Origin: Salinibacterium amurskyense
GTDB lineage: Bacteria; Actinomycetota; Actinomycetes; Actinomycetales; Microbacteriaceae
Assembly: GCF_002797685.1 (NCBI RefSeq)
Contig: NZ_PGFH01000001.1
Span: 434,001-498,000 of the forward strand
Direction of reading: 5' to 3'
DNA length: 64,000 nucleotides
Below the pieces are notes generated by a model that was not told the DNA's origin, searched no databases, and was given only the letters and a program-made list of their open reading frames with translations. Of this stretch, positions 49,052-59,123 are shown piece by piece. How positions within the stretch are numbered: position 1 is the stretch's first letter; each line of letters starts with the position of its first letter. Made by a program: the position numbers and the translations under genes.

Positions 49052-50338
49052 ATGCCAGCAATCGTCATCATCGGCGCCCAATGGGGCGACGAGGGCAAGG
49101 GAAAAGCAACCGACCTCCTCGGTAGCCGCATCGACTATGTCGTCAAGTTCAACGGTGGCAACAACGCCGGTCACACGGTCGTGATCGGTGATGAAAAGTA
49201 CGCTCTTCACCTTCTGCCGTCGGGCATCCTCACTGAAGGTGTCACCCCGATCATCTCCAACGGTGTCGTTATCGACGTCGAAGTTCTCTTTGAAGAACTG
49301 GATGCTCTGATCGCCCGTGGCGTCGACGTCTCCAAGCTGCTGATCAGCGCCAACGCGCACATCATCACCAACTACCACCGCACCCTCGACAAGGTGACGG
49401 AACGCTTCCTCGGCAAGCGCCAGATTGGTACGACCGGTCGTGGAATTGGTCCGGCGTATGCCGACAAGATCAACCGCGTTGGCATCCGAGTTCAAGACCT
49501 CTTTGACGAGAACATTCTTCGTCAAAAGGTCGAGGGCGCTCTTGACCAGAAGAACCACCTGCTCGTGAAGGTCTACAACCGTCGCGCAATCGAGGTTGAA
49601 GAGATCGTCACCGAGCTGCTCAGCTACGCCGACCGTCTGCGCCCCATGGTCGCCGACACCGGGCTGCTGCTGAACCAGGCACTCGACAAGGGCGAAGTTG
49701 TGCTCTTCGAGGGTGGCCAGGCCACGATGCTGGATGTCGACCACGGTACGTACCCGTTCGTCACGTCCTCCAACTCCACCTCCGGTGGCGCGGCGACCGG
49801 TTCGGGCGTTGCCCCTAACCGCCTCGAGCGCATCATCGGAATCGTCAAGGCCTACACAACGCGTGTGGGTGCTGGCCCGTTCCCGACCGAACTGCACGAT
49901 GAGTCGGGCGAGTTCTTGCGCTCCAACGGTTTCGAGTTCGGAACCACCACCGGGCGCCCGCGTCGCTGTGGTTGGTACGACGCCCCCATCGCTCGCTACA
50001 CGGCGCGCGTCAACGGTGTCACCGACTTCGTGCTCACCAAGCTCGACGTGCTCACCGGCCTCAAGACCATCCCCGTCTGCGTCGCCTACGACGTTGACGG
50101 CGTGCGTTTCGACGAAATGCCGGTATCGCAGTCCGACTTCCACCACGCGGTGCCGATCTACGAAGAGTTCCCCGGCTGGGATGAAGACATCACCGGCGCT
50201 CGCACCTTCGACGACCTGCCCAAAAATGCGCAAGACTACGTGCTCGCCATCGAAAAGATGAGCGGCGCCCGCATGTCGGCAATCGGTGTCGGCCCCGGCC
50301 GCGACGAAATCATCGTTCGTCACGACCTCGTCGACTAA
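49052..50338 (+). CDS. purA: Adenylosuccinate synthetase
   Basis: 428 aa. The GTP-binding loop [14 protein letters not shown] (11-24), [21 protein letters not shown] and the C-terminal [14 protein letters not shown] region match PurA throughout. It converts IMP, aspartate and GTP to adenylosuccinate in AMP synthesis. A TAGACT hexamer near 49010 with a ~35-base leader and GAAGGG before the ATG mark the start. A strong terminator follows. Confidence 0.95.
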   Translation: MPAIVIIGAQWGDEGKGKATDLLGSRIDYVVKFNGGNNAGHTVVIGDEKYALHLLPSGILTEGVTPIISNGVVIDVEVLFEELDALIARGVDVSKLLISANAHIITNYHRTLDKVTERFLGKRQIGTTGRGIGPAYADKINRVGIRVQDLFDENILRQKVEGALDQKNHLLVKVYNRRAIEVEEIVTELLSYADRLRPMVADTGLLLNQALDKGEVVLFEGGQATMLDVDHGTYPFVTSSNSTSGGAATGSGVAPNRLERIIGIVKAYTTRVGAGPFPTELHDESGEFLRSNGFEFGTTTGRPRRCGWYDAPIARYTARVNGVTDFVLTKLDVLTGLKTIPVCVAYDVDGVRFDEMPVSQSDFHHAVPIYEEFPGWDEDITGARTFDDLPKNAQDYVLAIEKMSGARMSAIGVGPGRDEIIVRHDLVD

Positions 50339-50363
50339 GCACTTCAGCAGTTAGCTCGCAGCC

Positions 50364-50401
50364 AAGCGGCACGCACCGGAAAGATCTGGGGCGTGCCGCT
50401 T
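50364..50401 (+). terminator. Terminator hairpin after purA
   Basis: AAGCGGCACGC (50364-50374) and GCGTGCCGCTT (50391-50401) are a perfect 11-bp stem with a 16-base loop that itself contains CC/GG pairing. Only TTCTG follows, so it has a weak U-tract, as is common in actinobacteria. Confidence 0.75.
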
Positions 50402-50566
50402 CTGCGTTGGCGGGCTTTGTGAGACGTGCCGCGGGGTGCCGTGCCGTGCCGTGCGGCGCTGGGCGGGGTAGCCAATTGGGGATTGCTGGACTGAACGGCC
50501 GAAATCGGTGGGTGAACGTCCGAAAACCGCGGGTGTGCGCCGCTCGCGAGGTGGGAAGATTTGTGA

Positions 50567-51271
50567 GTGACCGTAACGCGCCCGCAGCCCCGCATCCTTC
50601 AGGGAACCTTCGTCTCCGTTGAGCCCCTGACCGAAGCGCACCTTGCCGACCTCTGGCCTGCCCTCGGTGTGCCCGAAGTGTTCGCCGGTGGCTACGGCGG
50701 CGGCCCTGCCGGGTTGCCCGCCGACGAAGCATCCTTCATCGACTGGATGCGCGCCGGCTACCTCGGTTACGCCGACCGGATGCCGTTCGCCATCCGCCTG
50801 AGCTCCGGCCTCGACGCCGGCCGTCTCGTAGGGGTCAGCACCCTAGGAGACCTCGACGAGGCCCACGCCAACGCGCACATCGGCTGGACCGCGTACGCGC
50901 CGAAGGTTTGGGGTACCGCAGTGAACCCTGAAACGAAACTCCTGCTCCTCGGCTTCGCCTTCGACAGCGGCTACAACCGCGTGCGGCTCCAAGCGGATGC
51001 CATCAATGTCCGTTCGCGTGCTGCCATTCTCAAGCTCGGTGCCACCTTCGAGGGCATCCAGCGTCAACACCTGCTGCGGGCCGACGGCTCGTGGCGAGAC
51101 ACTGCCGTGTACTCCGTGATCGACACAGACTGGCCAGATGTGAAGGCCGGGCTACTCGCCCGCCTCGACGGGACTGCTGCGCCCAGCGTTGTTGCTGCGT
51201 CCAGCGCGAGCACTGCGACCGGCGCTGGCGCGACCTCCCGTGACGCTGCCGAGCAGGAGCCGCGCGCGTGA
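50567..51271 (+). CDS. GNAT-family N-acetyltransferase (RimJ/RimL type)
   Basis: 234 aa. Pattern is that of the GNAT group similar to RimL: PRILQGTFVSVEPL at the start, VGVSTLGDLDEAHANAHIGWT, and the acetyl-CoA helix region YNRVRLQADAINVRSRAAILKLGA. These enzymes acetylate a protein N-terminus or small amine. Substrate not predictable. A Ser/Ala-rich tail of ~40 residues is added at the C-terminus. GAAGAT ends six bases before the GTG at 50567 (leaderless pattern). It overlaps the next gene by four bases (GTGA), so the acetylase and exporter are coupled. Confidence 0.8.
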   Translation: MTVTRPQPRILQGTFVSVEPLTEAHLADLWPALGVPEVFAGGYGGGPAGLPADEASFIDWMRAGYLGYADRMPFAIRLSSGLDAGRLVGVSTLGDLDEAHANAHIGWTAYAPKVWGTAVNPETKLLLLGFAFDSGYNRVRLQADAINVRSRAAILKLGATFEGIQRQHLLRADGSWRDTAVYSVIDTDWPDVKAGLLARLDGTAAPSVVAASSASTATGAGATSRDAAEQEPRA

Positions 51272-52227
51272 GCGCTCCCGTTGCTCCCGTTGGCCGGGTC
51301 GAGAAGCATGACACGGCATCCACTTTGGGCACGACGCTGCGCTTTGCCGCAGCCGGTCTCGTGTGGGGTTCAAGTTTTCTCTTCATCAAGGTGGCGTTGG
51401 ATGGCGTGAGCTTTGGCCAGGTCGCGTGGAGCAGAGCGGTGCTTGGCGCTCTTGCGCTCGTCGTGGTGTTTGCGGTCAGCCGCCGTAAGCTCCCGCGCCA
51501 ACCGATCGTGTGGGCGCACTTCACCGTGCTGGCGTTTCTCTTCGCGGTGTTCCCGTATCTACTGTTTGCGTGGGCAGAACAGTACGTGAGCTCGGGGCTC
51601 GCCAGTATTTACAACGCGACGACGCCCATCATGACGGCGATCTTCGCGACACTCGTCTTCCGGGTCGAAAAGCTGACGCGCTCGCAGATTGCGGGCGTCA
51701 CGCTCGGCATCTTTGGCGTACTGGTGATCATCGCGCCCTGGCAGGCCGGCGACATCAGCGGCAGCCTGCTGGGTCAACTCGCGTGCCTCGGTGCCGCGCT
51801 CTGCTACGGCGCCGCCATGAGTTACCAACGCAAGTTCGTGGCGCCCTACAAAGTGCCCGGCGTCACCTCCGCCACCATGAACATCGGAATCGCGGCCGTC
51901 ATCTACCTTCTGCTCACCCCGATCATCGCGACCGGACCGGTGAACCTCACCCTCCCGGTCGTGGCCAGTCTGCTCGCCCTGGGCATCCTTGGCACCGGAA
52001 TGGCGTACGTCTGGAACTACCGAGTGCTCGCCGAATGGGGCCCCACCCGCACCTCGACCGTCACGTACATTACGCCAGTGATCGGCGTGATCCTCGGCTT
52101 CGTCATCCTCAAAGAAACAATGTCGTGGCATGAGCCTGTCGGCGCCGTGATCGTGCTGGTGGGAGTATTGCTCGCGCAGGGGCGGCTCAAGCTGCCCGGG
52201 CAGGGTTTCCGGAACGCTACCCGTTGA
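51268..52227 (+). CDS. EamA-family (DMT) transporter
   Basis: 319 aa with about ten membrane helices and two EamA halves. Half one begins LRFAAAGLVWGSSFLFIKVAL and half two has YGAAMSYQRKF and WNYRVLAEWGPTRTS, giving the glycine/tryptophan-rich EamA layout. DMT proteins export amino acids, metabolites or toxic compounds. The substrate is unknown. GTG start inside the GNAT gene's stop, so the pair may detoxify and export a compound. Its 3' end overlaps the convergent phosphoglucomutase by 11 bases. Confidence 0.88.
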   Translation: MSAPVAPVGRVEKHDTASTLGTTLRFAAAGLVWGSSFLFIKVALDGVSFGQVAWSRAVLGALALVVVFAVSRRKLPRQPIVWAHFTVLAFLFAVFPYLLFAWAEQYVSSGLASIYNATTPIMTAIFATLVFRVEKLTRSQIAGVTLGIFGVLVIIAPWQAGDISGSLLGQLACLGAALCYGAAMSYQRKFVAPYKVPGVTSATMNIGIAAVIYLLLTPIIATGPVNLTLPVVASLLALGILGTGMAYVWNYRVLAEWGPTRTSTVTYITPVIGVILGFVILKETMSWHEPVGAVIVLVGVLLAQGRLKLPGQGFRNATR

Positions 52228-53860
52228 GGGCAGCGTCGACAATCGCCTTCGCTTCGGCCTGCACGAGGCGCAAGTGCTCGGCGCCCTTGAATGACTCGGC
52301 GTAGATCTTGTAGACGTCTTCAGTGCCGCTGGGGCGCGCAGCGAACCACGCAAACTCCGTGGTCACCTTCACGCCGCCAATCGCGGCGCCATTGCCCGGA
52401 GCCTCCGAGAGCTTGGCCGTGATGGGGTCACCCGCGAGTTCGGTGGCCGCGATCGCAGCCCCACTCAACTTGCCCAGCTTGGCCTTCTGCTCTTTGCTAG
52501 CCACGGCATCCACTCGTTCGTAGGCCGGGTCGCCGAACTCTTCGACCAGCTCGGCGTAGAGAATGGATGGCGTCTTGCCGGTGACCGCCAGAATCTCGGC
52601 GGCCAGCAGGGCGAGCAGAATGCCGTCTTTGTCGGTCGTCCAGACAGAGCCGTCTTTGCGCAAGAAGCTCGCGCCAGCGCTCTCCTCGCCGCCGAACGCG
52701 ACCGAGCCATCAACGAGTCCGGGCACGAACCACTTGAAGCCGACGGGCACCTCGATGAGGTCGCGGCCCATGGCGGCAGCAACCCGGTCAATCATGGAAC
52801 TGGAGACGAGCGTCTTGCCGACAGCGGCATCCGGGTTCCAGCCCTCGCGGTGCGTGTAGAGATACTGGATGGCGACAGCCAGGTAGTGGTTGGGGTTCAT
52901 AAGGCCGGCGTCGGGGGTGACGATGCCGTGGCGGTCGGCGTCAGCGTCGTTGCCCGTGAGGATGTCGAACTCCTCGCGGCGGGCGACGACCGAGGCCATG
53001 GCCGACTTCGATGACGGATCCATGCGAATCTTGCCATCCCAGTCGAGCGTCATAAACGCCCACGTGGGATCAACGTCGGGGTTCACGACCGTGAGGTTCA
53101 GGTCGTACTTCTCCGCGATCAACTTCCAATAATTGACGCTCGCGCCACCCAGCGGGTCTGCTCCGATGTGGATGCCGGCAGTGCGGATCGCATCGATATC
53201 GATGATGTTCTCAAGGTCGTCAACGTAGTGCCCGCGGAAGTCGTAGCTGCCCGCTGCCGTGTTCTCGGCGTCGGCTGCATCGGCCGAGCCTGTGCGCTTC
53301 ACGGCCGTGTTCCCGTCGGCGATGATCGCGTTCGCGCGGTCGGCGATCCAGCCGGTCGCATCGCTATCGGCGGGGCCGCCGTGCGGCGGGTTGTACTTGA
53401 AACCACCATCGCGGGGCGGGTTGTGGCTCGGGGTGATGATGATGCCATCGGCCTGGTCAGCGTTGCCCGCCGCGTTGTAGGCAATGATCGCGTGGCTCAG
53501 TGCGGGAGTGGGCACGAAGTCGTCGAATTCGTCTTTCAGCGCGAGCACACCGTTGGCGGCAAGCACATCGAGCGCAGTGGTTTCGGCGGGCTGGGAGAGC
53601 GCGTGGGTGTCACGACCGATGAACAGCGGGCCCGTGATGCCCTGGCTGGCGCGGTATTCCACGATCGCCTGCGTGATGGCAGCGATGTGCACTTCATTGA
53701 AAGCAGTGTCGAGCGAAGAGCCACGGTGGCCGCTCGTGCCGAACACCACGCGCTGCTCGGGGATCGACACATCCGGAACCAGCGCGTAATACGCCGCCAC
53801 CAACTCGGTGACGTCAATGAGGTCGGATGCCTGGGCTGTCGTGCCTGCGCGATCGTTCAT
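52217..53860 (-). CDS. pgm: Phosphoglucomutase, alpha-D-glucose-specific
   Basis: 547 aa from the ATG at 53860. It has the alpha-D-phosphohexomutase signature: VVFGTSGHRGSSLD (38-51), the phosphoserine loop IIITPSHNPP (S145), metal loop NDADADRHGIV and substrate loop GGEESAG. It interconverts glucose 1-phosphate and glucose 6-phosphate. Long N-terminal form typical of Pgm of this type. An upstream start at 53902 adds 14 unrelated residues. It is divergent from the chorismate mutase gene. Confidence 0.93.
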   Translation of the reverse strand: MNDRAGTTAQASDLIDVTELVAAYYALVPDVSIPEQRVVFGTSGHRGSSLDTAFNEVHIAAITQAIVEYRASQGITGPLFIGRDTHALSQPAETTALDVLAANGVLALKDEFDDFVPTPALSHAIIAYNAAGNADQADGIIITPSHNPPRDGGFKYNPPHGGPADSDATGWIADRANAIIADGNTAVKRTGSADAADAENTAAGSYDFRGHYVDDLENIIDIDAIRTAGIHIGADPLGGASVNYWKLIAEKYDLNLTVVNPDVDPTWAFMTLDWDGKIRMDPSSKSAMASVVARREEFDILTGNDADADRHGIVTPDAGLMNPNHYLAVAIQYLYTHREGWNPDAAVGKTLVSSSMIDRVAAAMGRDLIEVPVGFKWFVPGLVDGSVAFGGEESAGASFLRKDGSVWTTDKDGILLALLAAEILAVTGKTPSILYAELVEEFGDPAYERVDAVASKEQKAKLGKLSGAAIAATELAGDPITAKLSEAPGNGAAIGGVKVTTEFAWFAARPSGTEDVYKIYAESFKGAEHLRLVQAEAKAIVDAALNG

Positions 53861-53942
53861 GCAAACCAGTCTTCCACCTTCACTCGGCGGTGCGCGCGTC
53901 ATGTGGCAAACACGCAGCCTTCAGAACCCCTAAAGTCGTTGT

Positions 53943-54287
53943 ATGGCAGCAGGAGATCAGGCCCACAACGACAACGTCGACCCCGAAGTGCGCGAGCAGC
54001 TTCTGGGCGCCCGCCGCAGCATCGACAACATTGATGCGGCCCTCATTCATTTGCTTGCCGAGCGCTTCAAGTACACGCAGCAGGTTGGTCATCTCAAGGC
54101 CACTAAGGGTCTGCCCGCGTCAGACCCCAACCGTGAGCGCGATCAGATCGCGCGTCTCAAGTCGCTCGCCGAAGAGTCCCACCTCGACCCGGCCTTCGCC
54201 GAGAAGTGGTTCAACTTCGTCGTTGCCGAGGTTATTCACCACCACGAGCAGATTGCGTCGGGCAGCGAGCCTGACTCCGCCAACTAG
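53943..54287 (+). CDS. AroQ-type chorismate mutase
   Basis: 114 aa. The all-helical AroQ fold is clear: LLGARRSIDNIDAALIHLLAERF (first helix with R..ID.ID..L), QVGHLKATKGLPASDPNRER (active-site K-x-x-x-x-x-P-x-x-D-x-x-R-E), and a third helix ending EVIHHHEQI. It rearranges chorismate to prephenate for Phe and Tyr. TAAAGT (53931-53936) ends six bases before the ATG, a likely leaderless start. Actinobacterial AroQ is often secreted or bound to DAHP synthase. No signal peptide here. Confidence 0.9.
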   Translation: MAAGDQAHNDNVDPEVREQLLGARRSIDNIDAALIHLLAERFKYTQQVGHLKATKGLPASDPNRERDQIARLKSLAEESHLDPAFAEKWFNFVVAEVIHHHEQIASGSEPDSAN

Positions 54288-54321
54288 GCACGCAGGAGGC
54301 TAGCGCGCGGCACGCAGCAGG

Positions 54322-55158
54322 CTAGACCGCGCGGATGCCGTGCTGGTCGAGCACGTCGAGGAACGTCGTCGGCTCTGGCCGCACCCGGTGATTGTCGGTG
54401 TGCTCGGCCCAGAGCACGGTTCCGGTGGCGTCGGTGATGATCACGGTCGGTACGACGGTGTCGCCATTGGCTGGGGCTCCCGCGCTGAAGATGACGGGCG
54501 TGCCGCCGGACTGCACGATGTCGAGCGCGGCGGCGGCCGAGGCATCCGCATCGATGTAATAGGTGACCGGGATGTCGAAGCGCTGCGAGAGCTCGACGGT
54601 GTCTTCGGGCTTTTGTGGGCTGATGATCGCGACAGCGACGCCGCGGCGGTTGAGCTCGCGGTATTGATCGGCGATCTGGGCGACCTGGGCCATGCAGAAC
54701 GGGCACCAGTTGCCGCGAATGAACATGATCACGTGCGGTTGCTGGGTGAGCACGCTGCTGTCGACGACAGCGCCATCCAGGGTGGTGAGCGGGAACGAGG
54801 GCAGCGGCTGCCCGACCGTGACCGGCCCGCTGGAGACGTGCTGCACGGAGTACCAGTAGTTGTAGCCGAGAATCACGGCTAGGCCGAGGGTGGCCACGAG
54901 CACGGCAAGCGGCCCGGCGAGGATGGCGGCAAATATTGCTACCCCGGCGGCAGCAAGCTGAACCCACGGATGCCGGCGCTGTACGACGACGAGGCGCGTC
55001 ATCAGCAACCCCAAATAGAGCGCGTACGCCACCCACGGCAGGGCAGCAGCGAGCCACCACGGCTGTGATTCCGTGATGGCGCGCACGACGACGAGTGCGA
55101 TCACCCCGAGGGCGAGCGCGGCCGTTACCTCGCCGTAAACCCTCTTGATGAACTGCAC
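54322..55158 (-). CDS. Membrane-anchored thioredoxin/AhpC-TSA-like protein
   Basis: 278 aa. The N-terminal ~100 residues hold about four membrane helices. A thioredoxin-like domain (~115-275) carries the redox motif GNWCPFCMA (C152, C155) and the FPLTTLDGAVVD entry strand of AhpC/TSA peroxiredoxins. The PTVIITDATGTVLWAEH cis-Pro region follows. It probably reduces thiols or peroxides, with the redox domain placed on one side of the membrane. GTG start one base after the purL stop (TAACGTG), so translation is coupled to purL, an unusual partner. No DsbD/CcdA-type gene is nearby. Confidence 0.8.
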   Translation of the reverse strand: MQFIKRVYGEVTAALALGVIALVVVRAITESQPWWLAAALPWVAYALYLGLLMTRLVVVQRRHPWVQLAAAGVAIFAAILAGPLAVLVATLGLAVILGYNYWYSVQHVSSGPVTVGQPLPSFPLTTLDGAVVDSSVLTQQPHVIMFIRGNWCPFCMAQVAQIADQYRELNRRGVAVAIISPQKPEDTVELSQRFDIPVTYYIDADASAAAALDIVQSGGTPVIFSAGAPANGDTVVPTVIITDATGTVLWAEHTDNHRVRPEPTTFLDVLDQHGIRAV

Positions 55159-55159
55159 G

Positions 55160-57511
55160 TTAGGCGCCGAAAGCCTCCGCGAGCGTTCCGCGGTGAGCCG
55201 TGAGCAGCTCTTCGAGGGTCAGTGTGAACTGGTCCTGGATTTCGAGGGCGGGAGCGGCAGCATCCGTAACTCCGATGCGCACGGCCGGGTAGCCGCGGCC
55301 TTCGCAGAGTCCGCGGAACTTCACGTCGTCTTCGCGAGGGATCGACACGATCATGCGACCGGTCGATTCGCTGAAGAGGGCCGTGGCGGCATCGATCTCG
55401 TCACGCTCAAGTAGGTCGCCCAACCAGATGCGAGCGCCAACGCCGAAGCGCATGACGGACTCGGCGAGGGTCTGAGCGAGCCCACCATCGGCGAGGTCGT
55501 GCGCGCTGGCGATGATGTTGAGCTCGTTGCCAGCCTTGATCAGGTCGGCAAGCTGGCGCTCGGCGGCGAGATCAACCTTGGGCGGCAGGCCACCGAGGTG
55601 GTCGTGAATGGTGCCAGCCCAGGCTGAACCGTCAAGCTCGAGTGAGGTGGTGCCGAGCAGGTAGATGTTGTTGCCTTCGTCTTGCCATCCACTCGGGATG
55701 CGCTCAGCAACGTCACGGATCAGGCCGAGCACCGCGACCACGGGGGTTGGGTGGATGGGCACATCGCCGGTCTGGTTGTAGAACGAGACGTTTCCGCCGG
55801 TGACAGGGATTTCCATCTCGAGGCAACCGTCGGCGAGACCTTCAACGGCGCGGCTGAACTGCCACATCACTTCGGGGTTCTCGGGGCTACCGAAGTTGAG
55901 GCAGTCACTGACGGCGACCGGGTTCGCGCCGGTGGCGGCAACGTTGCGGAATGCTTCAGCAAGAGCAAGCTGGGCTCCGGCGTAGGGGTCGAGCTGGCAG
56001 AAGCGGCCATTGGCGTCGGTCGCGACAGAGAAGCCGAGGCCACTCTCTTCGTCGATGCGCACCATGCCGGCGTCATCCGGGAAGCTCAACGCGGTGTTGC
56101 CGAGCACGTAGCGGTCGTACTGGTTGGTGATCCAGCTCTTGTCGGCGAGGTTGGGGCTCGCGAGAAGCTGAAGCATTTGGTCGCGGAGTTCGGCGCCATC
56201 CTTGGGGCGGGCGAGGCCTGAAGCGCTGTCGGCCTGAAGCTTGTCAATCCACTTGGGGTACGCAACGGGGCGGTCGTAGACGGGGCCATCGATCGCGACG
56301 GTGCGCGGCTCGACGTTCACGATTTCTTCGCCGTGCCAGTTGATGATGAGGCGGCCGGTGTCGGTGACTTCACCCAGCACGCTGGTTTCGACATCCCACT
56401 TCTCAACAACCTTGAGGAAGCCTTCGAGCTTCTCGGGCTTCACGATAGCCATCATGCGTTCTTGGCTCTCGGACATCAGAATTTCTTCTGCCGTGAGGGT
56501 GGGGTCGCGCAGCAGTACCTTCTCGAGTTCGATGAACATTCCACCGTCACCGTTGGAGGCGAGCTCGCTCGTTGCACAGCTAATGCCGGCCGCGCCGAGA
56601 TCTTGGATGCCCTCAACGAGGTCACCCTGGAAGAGTTCGAGGCAGCACTCGATGAGTACCTTCTCGGCAAAGGGGTCGCCGACCTGAACGGCTGGACGCT
56701 TGGTGGGGCCGCCCTCTGAGAAGGAATCCGAAGCGAGGATGGATGCTCCGCCGATACCATCGCCACCGGTGCGGGCACCGAACAGCACAACCTTGTTGCC
56801 CACGCCGCGAGCGTTAGCCAGGTGCAGGTCTTCGTGGCGCAGCACTCCAACGGCGAGTGCGTTGACGAGCGGGTTGGCCTGGTAGACGGAGTCGAAGTAG
56901 GTTTCGCCGCCGATGTTGGGCAGGCCGAGGCAGTTGCCGTAGAAGCTGATGCCCGAGACCACGCCTTGAGCAACGCGCGCGGTGTCGGGGTTGTCGATGG
57001 CGCCGAAGCGGAGCGCATCCATGACAGCAACGGGGCGAGCGCCCATGGAGATGATGTCGCGGACGATTCCGCCCACACCGGTCGCCGCACCCTGGAAGGG
57101 CTCGATGTAGCTGGGGTGGTTGTGGCTTTCGATCTTGAAGGTCACAGCCCAGCCCTGACCGACGTCGATGACGCCAGCGTTTTCGCCCATGCCGACCATG
57201 AGGTTCTTCGACATGTTGTCGTTGACCTTCTTGCCGAACTGGCGCAGGTAGTTCTTGGAGGACTTGTAGGAGCAGTGCTCGCTCCACATCACGGAGTACA
57301 TGGCAAGCTCGCCGCTCGTGGGGCGGCGGCCGAGAATTTCGCGAATCTTCGCGTACTCGTCGTCTTTCAACCCAAGTGCGCCATAGGGCTGCACTTTCTC
57401 GGGAGTTGCGGCGGCGTTCGACACCGTGTCGGCAACATGCTGGCGGGAATTGGTTGAGACGTCAGTCACGAGGGGCTTCTCCCAGAAGATGGTGGATGCC
57501 GGGGTGCTCAC
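55160..57511 (-). CDS. purL: Phosphoribosylformylglycinamidine synthase subunit II
   Basis: 783 aa, typical of the small PurL of the PurQLS type. The N-terminal [21 protein letters not shown] and [13 protein letters not shown], with [19 protein letters not shown], are family landmarks. The AIRS-like ATP halves are ordered. It amidates FGAR in purine synthesis with PurQ and PurS, which are not in this window. The GTG at 57511 has GGAGG eight bases upstream. A second GTG at 57469, nearer to family starts, is a possible alternative. Confidence 0.93.
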   Translation of the reverse strand: MSTPASTIFWEKPLVTDVSTNSRQHVADTVSNAAATPEKVQPYGALGLKDDEYAKIREILGRRPTSGELAMYSVMWSEHCSYKSSKNYLRQFGKKVNDNMSKNLMVGMGENAGVIDVGQGWAVTFKIESHNHPSYIEPFQGAATGVGGIVRDIISMGARPVAVMDALRFGAIDNPDTARVAQGVVSGISFYGNCLGLPNIGGETYFDSVYQANPLVNALAVGVLRHEDLHLANARGVGNKVVLFGARTGGDGIGGASILASDSFSEGGPTKRPAVQVGDPFAEKVLIECCLELFQGDLVEGIQDLGAAGISCATSELASNGDGGMFIELEKVLLRDPTLTAEEILMSESQERMMAIVKPEKLEGFLKVVEKWDVETSVLGEVTDTGRLIINWHGEEIVNVEPRTVAIDGPVYDRPVAYPKWIDKLQADSASGLARPKDGAELRDQMLQLLASPNLADKSWITNQYDRYVLGNTALSFPDDAGMVRIDEESGLGFSVATDANGRFCQLDPYAGAQLALAEAFRNVAATGANPVAVSDCLNFGSPENPEVMWQFSRAVEGLADGCLEMEIPVTGGNVSFYNQTGDVPIHPTPVVAVLGLIRDVAERIPSGWQDEGNNIYLLGTTSLELDGSAWAGTIHDHLGGLPPKVDLAAERQLADLIKAGNELNIIASAHDLADGGLAQTLAESVMRFGVGARIWLGDLLERDEIDAATALFSESTGRMIVSIPREDDVKFRGLCEGRGYPAVRIGVTDAAAPALEIQDQFTLTLEELLTAHRGTLAEAFGA

Positions 57512-57558
57512 GCCGGCCGCCTCCAGTCTACCTAGGTGTGCCGGCGCATTTCAGCGCG

Positions 57559-57954
57559 TCAGAACGCCATCAGCGCGAAGCCCGCAACGACGCTCAGAAG
57601 GCCGATTCCGGTGAGTATCGAGCCGATGATGATGGCGGCGTTCGTGCGGCGGGGCCGCGCGAGACTCCACCGAGAGGGATGGCACTGGTCGTAGTACAGA
57701 GTGACGTGTGTGCCGACATCCATGATGGGAGCTTCTGACGGCTCGTGAAGGATGGAGTGCTGCCTGCCATCGCTATCGGACCAGCGGAAGCCCTGAAAGC
57801 CTCCGGCTTCGAATACCTCGGCAGTGGCCGCGATCCACTTGCATGCCCGCAGAGCGAGAATCCAGCCGAAAAGCAGCAGCGGGATGCCGGGAACGAGGCC
57901 GACCCACGACATCGTTTCGAGCACCACTCCTAAAGCGCCCTCAGGTCCGGTCAT
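57559..57954 (-). CDS. DUF3592-like small membrane protein
   Basis: 131 aa with an N-terminal and a C-terminal membrane helix (GLVPGIPLLLFGWILAL and AAIIIGSILTGIGLLSVVAGF) and a short extracellular/cytoplasmic loop between them (GFRWSDSDGRQHSI..VTLYYDQCHPSRW). The loop matches the DUF3592 pattern (V.V.YD...P..). Function unknown. TAATAT ends six bases before the ATG, so leaderless. Confidence 0.7.
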   Translation of the reverse strand: MTGPEGALGVVLETMSWVGLVPGIPLLLFGWILALRACKWIAATAEVFEAGGFQGFRWSDSDGRQHSILHEPSEAPIMDVGTHVTLYYDQCHPSRWSLARPRRTNAAIIIGSILTGIGLLSVVAGFALMAF

Positions 57955-58104
57955 CCTGCAATATTATCCGTTGTGCTGCCGACAGATCGCGAGCCCTGAG
58001 ATGGCTTCACTGCGGGTTATTCCAACGTGCTTTCGACCACTTTGCTGACTTTCGGTGCATCGCGAAGAGTGGCTTCGCTGGGAGTCCGATCGCGCACCCA
58101 TCGC

Positions 58105-58506
58105 TCACCACCTGACGTCCGTTACGCACAGACCGTCTGCGCGCTCGCGGTAGAAGACGAAACTTGGGCTGACGTCGCTAGTCTCGCTCGATCCTTCGAG
58201 GTTGATGCTCCAGGAGGCATCGAGCGACGGTCGATCGATAGAGGTGTCGGCATCAAACTGTTCGGGTTCTCCGGCACGCAATCCGTTCCAGGCTTGCGCG
58301 TCGCCAAAGTCCGCTGAAAAGTCGTCGCACGCGAGCGCGTCTTGACCACCTGAGGATGCAGCGCGGATGAGCTGCCTCGTCGTGTCGATGACACGAGCAC
58401 CGTCGGCGCCCCAGATGGCGGTGTCGATCCAACGCCCCGAAAGGATCGCTAAGGCGATGATCGCAATGATCACGCCAGCGATCGGCAGTAGCCTTCGCGT
58501 CTTCAT
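58105..58506 (-). CDS. Small exported protein, paralogue that has lost its lipobox cysteine
   Basis: 133 aa from the ATG at 58506. A basic N-terminus and hydrophobic helix (IAGVIIAIIALAILSG) lead to R25 where its paralogue at 61341 has the lipid-accepting C25: codon CGT against TGT, a one-base change at 58434. The mature parts are about 85% alike (VIDTTRQLI, ACDDFSADFGD, DTSIDRPSLDASW, PSFVFYRERADGLC). TATGGT-GGCCCC precedes the ATG, identical to that of the paralogue. With no Cys25 the protein should stay as a membrane-anchored or secreted form. Function unknown. Two remaining cysteines may form a disulfide. Confidence 0.75.
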   Translation of the reverse strand: MKTRRLLPIAGVIIAIIALAILSGRWIDTAIWGADGARVIDTTRQLIRAASSGGQDALACDDFSADFGDAQAWNGLRAGEPEQFDADTSIDRPSLDASWSINLEGSSETSDVSPSFVFYRERADGLCVTDVRW

Positions 58507-58522
58507 GGGGCCACCATAATCG

Positions 58523-59041
58523 TCACGCGTTGCGGTCGGCTGTCGGCGTGGTCTGGGCGCGCAGTCGCGCACGAATGTACTTCGCTGCAGACCTGAAATG
58601 ACTGGGGCCTGCTGCTTCGGCCCAACGCCCTGGCGTCCAGTCGTTGTTCGCACCTTCCATCGGTCCGCCATAGAGGTCGGCGTCAGACTTACCGGTGATG
58701 AAATCGACAAGGTCATCGTGCGCTGTCTGCAGCGCTGACCGCGCATCGGACCACCCGAGGTCGGATTGTTGCGCGCGAATAGTGGCGTTGTATTGCTTCA
58801 GGTCGTTCCACTTGTAGCCCTTCGCGGGGAAAAACACTTCCTTGCCGGCGCGGCCATCCTCGTACCAACCGAGGAACAGGTGGATCCAATTCGTGCGGTG
58901 CCCGACGATGTCTTTGATCGATGTGTCGTCGGCGTCTTTCGCCACAGCGAAGTCGGCTTCCACCTTCTCGAGAGCTTGCTGCAGCTTCTCAAATTCCTTG
59001 TGGGTCACGGCCAAGAGTTCGTCCTTGGATGTCGCGGCCAT
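58523..59041 (-). CDS. ClbS/DfsB-family four-helix protein
   Basis: 172 aa. The DinB-like four-helix bundle has the ClbS pattern: ELLAVTHKEFEKL, GHRTNWIHLFLGWYEDG, then FFPAKGYKWNDLKQYN and a terminal W..GRW segment. E. coli ClbS is a cyclopropane hydrolase that protects against colibactin; DfsB proteins are its relatives of unknown role. This is a single gene away from any toxin cluster, so it is more likely a stress or detoxification protein. AGGGG six bases before the ATG. It is the third minus-strand gene after the GntR/ABC pair but with an 82-base gap. Confidence 0.72.
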   Translation of the reverse strand: MAATSKDELLAVTHKEFEKLQQALEKVEADFAVAKDADDTSIKDIVGHRTNWIHLFLGWYEDGRAGKEVFFPAKGYKWNDLKQYNATIRAQQSDLGWSDARSALQTAHDDLVDFITGKSDADLYGGPMEGANNDWTPGRWAEAAGPSHFRSAAKYIRARLRAQTTPTADRNA

Positions 59042-59123
59042 GATCGCCCCTGCTCCCTAGTGTGCTTGTGCTGGTAGCCAATCACAGAACGTCGACGGTG
59101 AGGTAGTGCTCCGTCAGCTCAAG

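Noticed and set aside
50436-50454. Short GTGCC tandem repeat after purA
   Set aside because: Three and a half copies only, within a GC-rich stretch; chance is likely.
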